Source of the DNA: JAAZPG01 sp012797375
GTDB lineage: Bacteria > Acidobacteriota > Aminicenantia > Aminicenantales > UBA4085
Reading direction: 5' to 3'
Assembly: GCA_937868205.1 (NCBI GenBank)
Contig: CALMMC010000008.1
Location: forward strand, 1-15,156
DNA length: 15,156 bases
A program made the translations under genes and the position numbers. Positions within the stretch are counted from its first letter, which is position 1. Each line of letters opens with the position of its first letter. This document shows, piece after piece, positions 7,482 to 14,212 of the stretch. The notes under the pieces are model-generated. The model was not told where the DNA came from. It searched no databases and saw nothing but the letters and a program-made list of their open reading frames with translations.

Positions 7482-7528
7482 CCAAGGACGATCAAAGGGA
7501 TTTTTTTTGCGTACATGGAACGTATTTA

Positions 7529-7558
7529 ATTCTTAACACCGGGACGGCCTAATGTCAA
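7529..7558 (-). promoter_or_regulatory. Candidate sigma-70 promoter for the PKD-protein gene
   Basis: On the minus strand a perfect TTGACA (-35, 7558-7553) is followed 17-18 bases later by a weak -10 (TAAGAA or AAGAAT, around 7535-7529). This would give a leader of about 55 bases containing an eight-A tract. The -10 is poor, so the assignment is tentative. Confidence 0.45.
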
Positions 7559-7600
7559 GAGAGTATTTTTTCATGCTTCACCTGAAAAAACGGGGATTTC

Positions 7601-7630
7601 TTGCCTTCGCGCCTCGTTCTGGTTTATGAT
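7601..7630 (+). promoter_or_regulatory. Candidate promoter for the ACT-domain gene
   Basis: TTGCCT (7601-7606) and TATGAT (7625-7630), spaced 18 bases apart, resemble a sigma-70 promoter, with a good -10 and moderate -35. Initiation near 7637 would leave only about 15 bases of leader, just enough for the SD at 7641-7646. Confidence 0.5.
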
Positions 7631-7640
7631 GACCCCCTCG

Positions 7641-7646
7641 AGGAGG
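7641..7646 (+). promoter_or_regulatory. Shine-Dalgarno site deciding the ACT-protein start
   Basis: AGGAGG lies five bases before the GTG at 7652. The overlapping ATG at 7650 is immediately followed by TGA, so GTG 7652 is the supported start. Confidence 0.8.
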
Positions 7647-7651
7647 ACGAT

Positions 7652-8047
7652 GTGAAGGACGTCAAAGTGGAGTCGGAGCTCGAAGTCATCACCCCGAACG
7701 AGCCGGGAATTCTGGGCCGGGTTCTTGGGACGCTGGCCAACGCCGGCGTCAATCTTCGGGCGATGTGCGTGACGTCCCATCCCGAGGGAGGGCGGTTCCG
7801 GCTGCTGACCTCGGACAATAAGAAAGCCGAGGCCGCCTTGCGGACTCTGGGCTACAAGGTGAAAGCCCAATCGGTTCTGACGGTCGTCATCAGCGACCGG
7901 ATCGGGGCCGGGGCCGAGGTCGGCGCCCTCCTGGGCAACGCCGTGATCGACATTCACACGGCCTACGCCACGGCCGCGGGAAAGGACGCGATTCTGCTCG
8001 TCCTCCAAACCAACGCCAATAAAAAGGCCTACGAAACGCTGCGCTGA
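7652..8047 (+). CDS. Small tandem ACT-domain protein
   Basis: This 131-residue protein appears to be two ACT domains and nothing else. ACT domains bind small ligands, usually amino acids, and regulate metabolic enzymes or transcription. The first (about 9-70) has the typical ITPNEPGILGRVLGTLANAGVNL pattern: a strand, a loop with Pro-Gly, a helix and a second strand. The second (about 74-131) is more diverged (VLTVVISDRIGAGAEVGALLGNAVIDI). There is no catalytic or DNA-binding region, so it would act in trans or as an oligomeric ligand sensor. The start is GTG 7652, set by AGGAGG five bases upstream; the frame is open further upstream but lacks family resemblance there. Its 3' end overlaps the convergent cstA gene by 19 bases. 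Ligand and target are unknown. Confidence 0.82.
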   Translation: MKDVKVESELEVITPNEPGILGRVLGTLANAGVNLRAMCVTSHPEGGRFRLLTSDNKKAEAALRTLGYKVKAQSVLTVVISDRIGAGAEVGALLGNAVIDIHTAYATAAGKDAILLVLQTNANKKAYETLR

Positions 8048-9804
8048 GCCCGGGTCGGCTCTGGATCAGGCCTTTTCCGCCGCCTTTCTTTCCGCAACAA
8101 CCGGACCGTCAAGACCACCACTCCGGCCGCCAGGACGAACAAGGCCGCGTCGGCCGCGGCCAGGACATAATTCTTCGTCCGCAGATACTGACGGAACAGG
8201 ATCGCCAGGGAGGCGATCGTCGTGGCCAGCATGAAGACGGCCGGGATTTCCGTAAACCACGCCCTCCTCCTCCTCAGCATCAGCCAAGCCGAGACGGCCA
8301 GCAGGCTCATGGCCGCCAGAAGCTGGTTGGCCGTTCCAAAGACCGGCCAGAGGAGGGTGAAGGTGTTCGAGGCCGCCAGGCACCACATGAGAAGGACGGA
8401 AATCCCGGCGTTGATCCAGTGTTTCCGGAGAACGCCCGGCACTTTCCGGAAAAGGATTACCCAAAGCTCCTCGAACAGATAGCGGTTCAGGCGGACGGCC
8501 GCATCGAGCGACGTGACGACGAATCCCTCGACCAGCAGGATTCCGAAGACGGTTCCCAAGGCCGTGGGAATCCCCAAGCCCCGGTTGAAGAGATGTCCCG
8601 CGGCCAGGGAGAATCCGAGAATGGGATTGGATTTGATCCCCGGCTCCGTCGGCCAAACGATCGAGCGATAATCGCCGAAGCTCAAGAACGCCCCGATCGC
8701 CAGAAGAACGCAGACGGCCAGGAGCGATTCCAGGAGCATGCCGTTGTACCCGACGATCCGGGCGTGCGATTCCCTCGAAAGCTGCTTGCTCGTCGTCCCG
8801 CCGGCGACCAGGGCGTGAAATCCTGAAATCGCCCCGCAGGCGATCATGCAGAACATCATCGGCCAGATCGATCCCAAGGCCCGGACGCCCTCGGCCAGAT
8901 TGAAGCCGGGCATCGTCACCCGGACGCCGGCCAAGCCCGTCCGGACCAGGGAGACGGCCATCAAGGCGATGCCGGCGTAAAGGATCTGGACATTGATGAA
9001 ATCGCGCGGCTGGAGGATCAGCCAGACCGGCAGGCCCGCGGCGAACAGGACGTAAACCGAGATGATGATCATCCAGGCGGAGGCGGAGACGGTTACGGGA
9101 AAAGCGATGCCCAAGAAGACGGACGTCACGCCGATTGCCGCGGCCATCGGATAAGCGACGGTCATCTTCACGCCCTTCCGGTGAATCAGGAATCCCAGAA
9201 GCGGCGAGCACAGGGTGATGACGATAACCGACATCGAGGCGATGCCCCCGATCCGGCCCATCGGCACGCCGTCCACGACGACGGTTCTCAGGAAGGTCCC
9301 CCCTTCCCGGACGCCGATCTTTTCCAGGGGCCAGAGCGAGGTCAGGGAGATCGAGGTCGCGCTCAGAAACGACGACGTCACGAGGACGATCATGATCAAA
9401 GTGAAGGCGATGAACAGGTGAAAGCCCCGCTCGCCGAGCGTTCGGCGGGCGATTTCGGCCACCGACCGGCCGTCCTCCCGAAGACTGACGAACAAGGTCG
9501 TGAAATCGTGGACCGCCCCGATGAAAATCCCGCCCAGGAGAACCCACAGCCAAGCCGGAACGAAACCGTAAAGAACGGCCATGGTCGGGCCGAGGATCGG
9601 GCCGGCACCGGCGATCGCGGAAAAATGATGGGCGAAAACGACGGGGACTTTCGTCGGGACGAAGTCGCGGTCGTCCCGCAAAGCGACGGCCGGAGTCGGC
9701 CGGGAGGGATCCTCGCCCAGGCGGCGGGCGATGAAGCGGGAATAGAAGCGGCCGGCCAGAACAAAGGCGGCGGCGGCGGCGATCAGGACGGCCAAAACGT
9801 TCAT
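8029..9804 (-). CDS. cstA: CstA-family carbon-starvation / peptide or pyruvate transporter
   Basis: CstA-family inner-membrane proteins import peptides or pyruvate, typically under carbon limitation. This 591-residue protein is a multi-pass membrane protein with many hydrophobic segments. It carries the family signature HHFSAIAGAGPILGP (59-73), after an N-terminal helix and the FVPTKVPVVFAHH approach. Later stretches include VHDFTTLFVSLREDGRSVAEIA and ACGAISGFHALVAGGTTSKQL (about 310-340). It is shorter than the roughly 700-residue E. coli proteins but within range of shorter homologues that carry a CstA plus CstA_5TM layout. ATG 9804 is chosen over the upstream TTG because GGAGG lies five bases before it. 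It has its own promoter, divergent from exbD, and its end overlaps the ACT-domain gene. Peptide versus pyruvate cannot be decided. Confidence 0.94.
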   Translation of the reverse strand: MNVLAVLIAAAAAFVLAGRFYSRFIARRLGEDPSRPTPAVALRDDRDFVPTKVPVVFAHHFSAIAGAGPILGPTMAVLYGFVPAWLWVLLGGIFIGAVHDFTTLFVSLREDGRSVAEIARRTLGERGFHLFIAFTLIMIVLVTSSFLSATSISLTSLWPLEKIGVREGGTFLRTVVVDGVPMGRIGGIASMSVIVITLCSPLLGFLIHRKGVKMTVAYPMAAAIGVTSVFLGIAFPVTVSASAWMIIISVYVLFAAGLPVWLILQPRDFINVQILYAGIALMAVSLVRTGLAGVRVTMPGFNLAEGVRALGSIWPMMFCMIACGAISGFHALVAGGTTSKQLSRESHARIVGYNGMLLESLLAVCVLLAIGAFLSFGDYRSIVWPTEPGIKSNPILGFSLAAGHLFNRGLGIPTALGTVFGILLVEGFVVTSLDAAVRLNRYLFEELWVILFRKVPGVLRKHWINAGISVLLMWCLAASNTFTLLWPVFGTANQLLAAMSLLAVSAWLMLRRRRAWFTEIPAVFMLATTIASLAILFRQYLRTKNYVLAAADAALFVLAAGVVVLTVRLLRKERRRKRPDPEPTRAQRSVS

Positions 9805-9824
9805 GACGGCCTCCAAAGGCGGTT

Positions 9825-9853
9825 ACTATAGGACTCCGGGAGGAATTTTTCAA
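9825..9853 (-). promoter_or_regulatory. Sigma-70-type promoter of cstA
   Basis: Minus-strand TTGAAA (9853-9848), a 17-base spacer and TATAGT (9830-9825) match consensus at five of six positions each. Initiation near 9818 gives a leader of about 14 bases that just includes the GGAGG at 9814-9810. I see no obvious CRP-type palindrome in the short intergenic region. Confidence 0.75.
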
Positions 9854-9858
9854 ATCCG

Positions 9859-9888
9859 TTGACTTCCCCCCGGCGTTTGGATTAAAAT
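9859..9888 (+). promoter_or_regulatory. Sigma-70-type promoter of exbD
   Basis: TTGACT (9859-9864) and TAAAAT (9883-9888), spaced 18 bases apart, each match consensus at five of six positions. Initiation near 9895 gives a leader of about 32 bases with the strong SD GAGGAGGA at 9913-9920. Its -35 lies only five bases from the -35 of the divergent cstA promoter. Confidence 0.75.
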
Positions 9889-9926
9889 GAGCGCCTTGAG
9901 ATTGGTCTTTTCGAGGAGGAATCGAT

Positions 9927-10316
9927 ATGGCGAAAGCTGAACCGAATGTCGTCCCCCTGTGCGACGTTCTCCTGGTGCTCCTGATCATCTTCATGGTCAT
10001 CACTCCCATGGTTCAAAAGGGCATCGACGTCCGCTTGCCCGAAGTGGCCAGCGAAGGCTCGGGCGGCCAGCCGGCCGGCCTGATCGTCTGCACCCTGAAC
10101 AAGGATCTGACGGTCAACATCAACAATGAAAATTATCCCGGTCTTCAGAATGCCGGCGACGAGCTCCGCCGCCTGTATTCCACCCGTTCCGACAAGACGA
10201 TCTTCCTGCGGGCCGACGTCAAGCTGCCGTTCAGCAAGGTCGTCGACCTGATCGACGTCTGCAAGGGCGCCGGAGTCGACACGCTCGGCCTCGTGCCCGA
10301 GATGATCGACGAATAA
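9927..10316 (+). CDS. ExbD/TolR-family energy-transducing protein (orphan)
   Basis: ExbD/TolR proteins form, with ExbB/TolQ, proton-driven inner-membrane motors that energise outer-membrane transport or envelope constriction. The 129-residue protein has a very short cytoplasmic N-terminus, then one transmembrane helix (about 11-29). It carries the conserved motif VVPLCDVLLVLLIIFMV and the proton-path aspartate at D13. A periplasmic domain follows, with the IDVRLPE strand and a C-terminal LRADVKLPFSKVVDLIDVCKGAG segment typical of the family. The start has SD GAGGAGGA six bases upstream. It stands alone: cstA diverges on one side, and a bidirectional terminator and a convergent gene lie on the other, so its ExbB/TolQ and TonB/TolA partners must be encoded elsewhere. 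ExbD and TolR cannot be separated confidently. Confidence 0.92.
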   Translation: MAKAEPNVVPLCDVLLVLLIIFMVITPMVQKGIDVRLPEVASEGSGGQPAGLIVCTLNKDLTVNINNENYPGLQNAGDELRRLYSTRSDKTIFLRADVKLPFSKVVDLIDVCKGAGVDTLGLVPEMIDE

Positions 10317-10329
10317 TCCCTCTCTTTGC

Positions 10330-10348
10330 GCCGTCCGCGATGGACGGC
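10330..10348. repeat. Short inverted repeat downstream of exbD
   Basis: GCCGTCC (10330-10336) and GGACGGC (10342-10348) form a 7-bp stem with a five-base loop, fourteen bases after the exbD stop and just before the main terminator. There is no T-run of its own, so it may be an accessory 3' stem. Confidence 0.5.
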
Positions 10349-10351
10349 TGA

Positions 10352-10389
10352 AAAGAAAAAGGACGCTCCCGCGAGCGTCCTTTTTCTTT
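10352..10389. terminator. Bidirectional intrinsic terminator between exbD and acyl-CoA dehydrogenase
   Basis: This is a perfect 17-bp inverted repeat (arms 10352-10368 and 10373-10389, loop CCGC). Its core is GGACGCTC / GAGCGTCC, flanked by an A-rich left arm and the T-rich complement TTTTTCTTT. Because the flanks are complementary, a GC stem followed by a T-run is present on both strands. It lies 36 bases after exbD and 47 bases beyond the stop of the convergent dehydrogenase gene. Confidence 0.95.
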
Positions 10390-10435
10390 ATCCCCGGATT
10401 TTTAACCGGGCGGGCGGCGGCCCGCCGGCCGGGCC

Positions 10436-11587
10436 TTATTCCTTGACCGGCCCGATCACCTCGTGGGCGATGACCATCCGCTGAATTTCGTTCGTTCCCT
10501 CGTAGATCTGAAAGAGCTTGGCGTCCCGGAGATACTTCTCGACCGGGTAATCCCTCATGTAGCCGTATCCGCCGTGGATCTGGATCGCCTCGTTGGCCGC
10601 GGCGAACGCCGTGTCCGAGGCGAAAGTCTTGGCCATCGCCGATTCAGAGCCGTTGGGGAGGCCCCGGTCGGCCAGCCAGGCGGCGTGATAGACCAGATGG
10701 CGGGCGGCCTGGATTTCGATGGCCATTTGGGCGATCTTGAACTGGATCGCCTGGTAGAGGGCGATGGGCTTTCCGAACTGCCGGCGGGTCTTGGCGTAGG
10801 CGACGGCGGCTTCCATCGCCGCCCGGGCCACGCCGACGGAGGCCGCTCCGACCGAGGCCCGGGTCTGATCGAAGGTTTTCATGGCGATGATGAACCCATG
10901 GCGCTCGCGGCCGAGGACGTTGGCCGCCGGGACGCGGACGTCCTCAAAGAAAATCTCGGCCGTGTTGGAGGCCCGCTGGCCCATCTTGTCCTCGACCTTG
11001 CCGACGGTGATCCCCGGCGTGTCGCGGGGGACGAGAAAAGCGGTGACGCCCCGGGCGCCCTTGGCCGGGGCGGTGTTGGCGAAAACGGTGTACAGGCTCG
11101 CCACGCCGCCGTTCGTGATGAAGCATTTCGCGCCGTTGAGAATGTAAACGTCGCCGTCGCGGACGGCCCGGGTTTGGACGGCGCCGGCGTCCGAACCCGC
11201 CTCGCGCTCGGTCAGGCAGAACGCGGCCAGGCTCATTTTCCGGCACAGCGGCTCCAGGAACTTCCGCTTCTGCTCCTCGGTCCCGAAGAGAATGAGGGGG
11301 GCGGTGGCCAGGGAACAAGCCATCATGCTCGTGAAAAGGCCCGCGCAGCCGGCGGCCAGCTCCTCGGAAACGACGGCCAGGTCGAGATTCGAAAGGCCTC
11401 CCCCGCCGTAGGCTTCGGGGATGTTGCCCGTCAGGAATCCGGCCTGGAACGCTTTTTCCATGACGTCGTAAGCGAACTCGTGGCTTTGGTCGTATTTGGC
11501 GGCCACCGGGCGCAGCTCCTTCCGGGCGAACTCCCGGGCCATTTCTTGGAGGGCTTGCTGCTCCTCGGATAAAGTGAAATCCATCAT
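10436..11587 (-). CDS. Acyl-CoA dehydrogenase
   Basis: Acyl-CoA dehydrogenases oxidise acyl-CoA to trans-2-enoyl-CoA with FAD, passing electrons to ETF. The 383-residue protein has the normal length and the N-terminal FTLSEEQQALQEMAREFARKEL helix. It contains signature 1 around AFCLTEREAGSDAGAV (residues about 122-137). Signature 2 is IHGGYGYMRDYPVEKYLRDA, leading to the catalytic base E363 in the IYEGTNEIQR motif typical of short- and medium-chain and butyryl-type enzymes. The start is ATG 11587, with AAGGAG (11599-11594) six bases upstream; ATG 11584 is the alternative, and the frame open to 11674 crosses the promoter. No ETF, hydratase or thiolase gene is adjacent. Chain length or branched-chain specificity cannot be read from the sequence. 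It has its own strong promoter and a terminator beyond the stop. Confidence 0.95.
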   Translation of the reverse strand: MMDFTLSEEQQALQEMAREFARKELRPVAAKYDQSHEFAYDVMEKAFQAGFLTGNIPEAYGGGGLSNLDLAVVSEELAAGCAGLFTSMMACSLATAPLILFGTEEQKRKFLEPLCRKMSLAAFCLTEREAGSDAGAVQTRAVRDGDVYILNGAKCFITNGGVASLYTVFANTAPAKGARGVTAFLVPRDTPGITVGKVEDKMGQRASNTAEIFFEDVRVPAANVLGRERHGFIIAMKTFDQTRASVGAASVGVARAAMEAAVAYAKTRRQFGKPIALYQAIQFKIAQMAIEIQAARHLVYHAAWLADRGLPNGSESAMAKTFASDTAFAAANEAIQIHGGYGYMRDYPVEKYLRDAKLFQIYEGTNEIQRMVIAHEVIGPVKE

Positions 11588-11645
11588 GAACATCTCCTTT
11601 GGGGCGTCTGCCGTGATCTTTTTCTGGCGTGAAAAATCGCTTCCT

Positions 11646-11674
11646 TTTATACCGGATTCGTCCGGGACTGTCAA
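11646..11674 (-). promoter_or_regulatory. Near-consensus sigma-70 promoter of the acyl-CoA dehydrogenase gene
   Basis: On the minus strand a perfect TTGACA (11674-11669), a 17-base spacer and TATAAA (11651-11646) form the best promoter in the window. Initiation near 11639 gives a leader of about 52 bases ending in the SD AAAGGAG. The -35 starts 24 bases after the stop of the upstream radical-SAM gene, so the dehydrogenase can be expressed independently of rodA. Confidence 0.85.
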
Positions 11675-11698
11675 TTTGCCGGACGGGGCGGGGCCGGC

Positions 11699-14212
11699 TC
11701 AGTCGACAAGAACCGCGTCGCGGACGAGGACGGAAGCCGGATTCTTCAGCCCGAAGACGGCCGACAGGACATCCTGCGGGCGGGGAGCTTTGGCCGGATC
11801 AAAACGAAACGTCATGACCAGGCGGTTGCGGTCCGGATCCAGGCGGATCTCCGGGCCGCCGGCCGGAAGCCCGGCGGCCTCGATTTTCCGCCGGACGAAT
11901 TCGGACGTCCCGCCGTCCGGTCCCGGGCCGGCCAAAACGTCCCCGACGGCCAGATGTCCCAAGTCCACGCTGTAAACCAGCCCGCGAAGGCGCCGGGAAA
12001 GGGGCGGCGCGTCCCGCTCCAGCGGCCGGAGCCCTCGAAACCGAAGCCCGTCGGGAGCCGAGGAATTCAAGGCGTCCGCGCAGACGGCCGGGGCCAGGAC
12101 CGCCCGCGTTTTGAATTCGAGGCGCTCGTCCCGGCCTTCCATCCCCAGGGCCAGCGGAGGCGGGAAGGCCATCCGCATCATGGGATGAAATCCCTCCGAA
12201 TAGGCCGCCGGAATCCCGGCCCGCCGGAACGTTCTCTGGATGACATTGACCAGGTCGTTGTGTCCGATGAACCGGAGCCTGCCTTCCTTAATATAGACGG
12301 CCTCGTACCGGACGACCTCCTCTCCCCCCCCGTCCGCCCGCTCAGGCGGCGGGGCCGCCGGAGGGGTGAATCGCGGCGGAGCCGGCGGCTTTTTGCCGAT
12401 CGCCCCGATGAAGGCGCAGCCGCGGCAGGCGCCGCAGGACGCGTCCAGGCAGGAGGGAGTGGGCTCGGCGGCCAGGGCCTTCAAGAATTCCCGCCGGAAG
12501 AATTCTTTGGCCACGCCGGAAGCCATGTGGTCCCAGGGAAGGGCGGCCTCGGGATCCAGGGAGGAAACATACGCCGCCGGATCGACGCCCTCCTCCTCGA
12601 ACGCCCGCCGCCACACGTCGAACCGGAACCGGTCGCCCCAGCTGTCGAACCGCGCCCCGGCCCGCCAGGCCCGCAGAAGAACGCCGCCGAGCCGCCGGTC
12701 TCCGCGGGAAAACACGGCCTCCAGCAGCGAATTCTCCACCGGGTGCGTCTTGACCTTGACATTTCTCCGCTTGAAGAGGAGGTCTTTCAGGAGCCGCTGC
12801 TTCTCCTGGAGCGTTTCCGGGCCGTCCATGGCCGCCCACTGGAACGGCGTATGGGGCTTGGGAATGAACGAGGATACGCTCAAGTTGATCTGCGGCGATC
12901 CGCCCGTCAACTCCCGGCCTAAAAGGGTCAGCCGGCCGGCCAACCCGGCGATCGCCTCCACGTCCTCCCGCGTTTCCGTCGGCAGGCCGATCATCACGTA
13001 GATTTTCAGGAGCCGCCAGCCTCGGCGGAACGCGTTGGCCGCGGCTTCCATAAGATCCTGATCGCTGACGTCCTTGTTGATGACCCGGCGCAGGCGGTCC
13101 GTCCCGGCCTCGGCCACCAGGGTGAAGCCCGTTTTCCGGACCTTCGTGATTTCGCCGGCGATGCCGGCCGAAAGGCCCCGCGGCCGGAGGGCCGAGAGCG
13201 AAAGCGAGGCCCGCCGCGGCTCCAATTCGGACATGAGCGCCCGGACGGTCTCGGAAAGATAGGGATAATCGCTCACCGAGAGGGCGAACAGCGAGGCGTC
13301 CTCGTAGCCGGTTCGGACGACACCGTCCAGGGCCGTTTCGACCACCGACTCCGCTTCCCTCAGCCGGTAGGGGGCGTACAGCGAGGTCGCCTGGCAGAAG
13401 CGGCATTTCTGGGGACATCCGCGGGCGACCTCGACGGCGATCCGGTCGAAGACCGATTGGACGTTTGGAACGACGATCCCGGAGGGAAAGGGCGCCCGGT
13501 CAAACGATGGGAGGACGCGTTTCTCAACCGGAAACGGCGCGTCTCCGGACGCCGGGCGGACGACGAGGAGCGGCGGAGTTCCGGCCGGCCGGGTCTCGTA
13601 CAAGGACGGAACGTAAACGCCTCGAATCCCGGCCAGGGCCCGGAGGATCCCGGCCCGCCGCTCGCCCCGGGCTTTCAGGCGGATCCACAGATCGATGATT
13701 TCCGGAAACGCTTCCTCCCCGTCGCCGGCGAGAAAGGCGTCGAAAAACGCGGCCGCCGGCTCCGGATTGAAGACGGCCGGCCCGCCGCCGACGACCAGCG
13801 GGGCATCGTCCGGCCGGTCGGCCGCCAAAAGCGGGATCCGGCCGAGGTCGAGCATCGTCAGGACATTGGAATAGTTCAGTTCATACAGGAGGGAGAATCC
13901 GACGACGTCGAAGGCGTCGAGCGGCGTCCGGTTTTCCAGGGAAAACAGCGGAATCCCGGACGCCCGGAGCGCGTCCTCCATGTCCGGCCACGGGGCGAAG
14001 ACACGCTCGGCCCGAAGATCGGGCCGGGCGTTGAGAATATCGTAAAGGATTTTCTGCCCCGGGTACGACATCCCGATTTCATAAACATCGGGAAAGGCCA
14101 AGGCGACGGCGACGCTCGTCCGGGCGGGATCCTTGCGGATGGAGTTCCATTCCCCGCCGGTGTAGCGGCCGGGTTTTTCGATCCGGGGGAAGAGGCGCTC
14201 CGGGTCAAACAT
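11699..14212 (-). CDS. Fused B12-binding-like/radical SAM protein with C-terminal DUF2344 domain
   Basis: This is an 837-residue protein of the family known as TIGR03960 (radical SAM) joined to TIGR03936/DUF2344 (radical SAM-linked protein); function unknown. Residues about 35-180 form a cobalamin-binding-like Rossmann region. The radical SAM domain starts near 255 with CxxxCxxC (C266, C270, C273, in RGCPQKCRFCQ) for the 4Fe-4S/SAM cluster, and the later YVMIGLPTETRED motif is typical. A second cysteine group C588-x4-C593-x2-C596-x2-C599 could bind another Fe-S cluster or zinc. A Pro-rich linker (about 609-623) leads to DUF2344 (about 634-837; YIKEGRLRFIGHNDL, YSEGFHPMMRMAF). The two parts are often separate genes. 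ATG 14212 overlaps the rodA stop by eight bases. In other genomes the family is found near rodA, rng and rplU, suggesting an RNA or ribosome-linked modification. Confidence 0.92.
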   Translation of the reverse strand: MFDPERLFPRIEKPGRYTGGEWNSIRKDPARTSVAVALAFPDVYEIGMSYPGQKILYDILNARPDLRAERVFAPWPDMEDALRASGIPLFSLENRTPLDAFDVVGFSLLYELNYSNVLTMLDLGRIPLLAADRPDDAPLVVGGGPAVFNPEPAAAFFDAFLAGDGEEAFPEIIDLWIRLKARGERRAGILRALAGIRGVYVPSLYETRPAGTPPLLVVRPASGDAPFPVEKRVLPSFDRAPFPSGIVVPNVQSVFDRIAVEVARGCPQKCRFCQATSLYAPYRLREAESVVETALDGVVRTGYEDASLFALSVSDYPYLSETVRALMSELEPRRASLSLSALRPRGLSAGIAGEITKVRKTGFTLVAEAGTDRLRRVINKDVSDQDLMEAAANAFRRGWRLLKIYVMIGLPTETREDVEAIAGLAGRLTLLGRELTGGSPQINLSVSSFIPKPHTPFQWAAMDGPETLQEKQRLLKDLLFKRRNVKVKTHPVENSLLEAVFSRGDRRLGGVLLRAWRAGARFDSWGDRFRFDVWRRAFEEEGVDPAAYVSSLDPEAALPWDHMASGVAKEFFRREFLKALAAEPTPSCLDASCGACRGCAFIGAIGKKPPAPPRFTPPAAPPPERADGGGEEVVRYEAVYIKEGRLRFIGHNDLVNVIQRTFRRAGIPAAYSEGFHPMMRMAFPPPLALGMEGRDERLEFKTRAVLAPAVCADALNSSAPDGLRFRGLRPLERDAPPLSRRLRGLVYSVDLGHLAVGDVLAGPGPDGGTSEFVRRKIEAAGLPAGGPEIRLDPDRNRLVMTFRFDPAKAPRPQDVLSAVFGLKNPASVLVRDAVLVD

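Noticed and set aside
5631..7529. Long plus-strand open frame (632 codons) antisense to the PKD-type protein
   Set aside because: It has no SD and a composition dominated by Gly, Arg, Asp and Val from reading GC-rich codons backwards. It covers three real features on the other strand (rmlD start, terminator, PKD gene). The minus-strand gene has a signal peptide, SD and domain motifs.
8066..10009. Minus-strand open frame of 647 codons overlapping cstA in another frame
   Set aside because: It is rich in Arg, Gly, Pro and Asp with no family motif, and it runs across the cstA and exbD promoters. The overlapping cstA frame has the HHFSAIAGAGPILGP signature.
11588..11674. N-terminal extension of the acyl-CoA dehydrogenase
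   Set aside because: The extension would be translated from DNA that contains the promoter itself, and it has no homology to the family; the ATG at 11587 has a good SD.
11954..12922. Plus-strand open frame of 322 codons antisense to the radical SAM gene
   Set aside because: Biased Arg/Pro/Gly composition and no family motif; the opposite strand encodes intact DUF2344 and radical SAM features.
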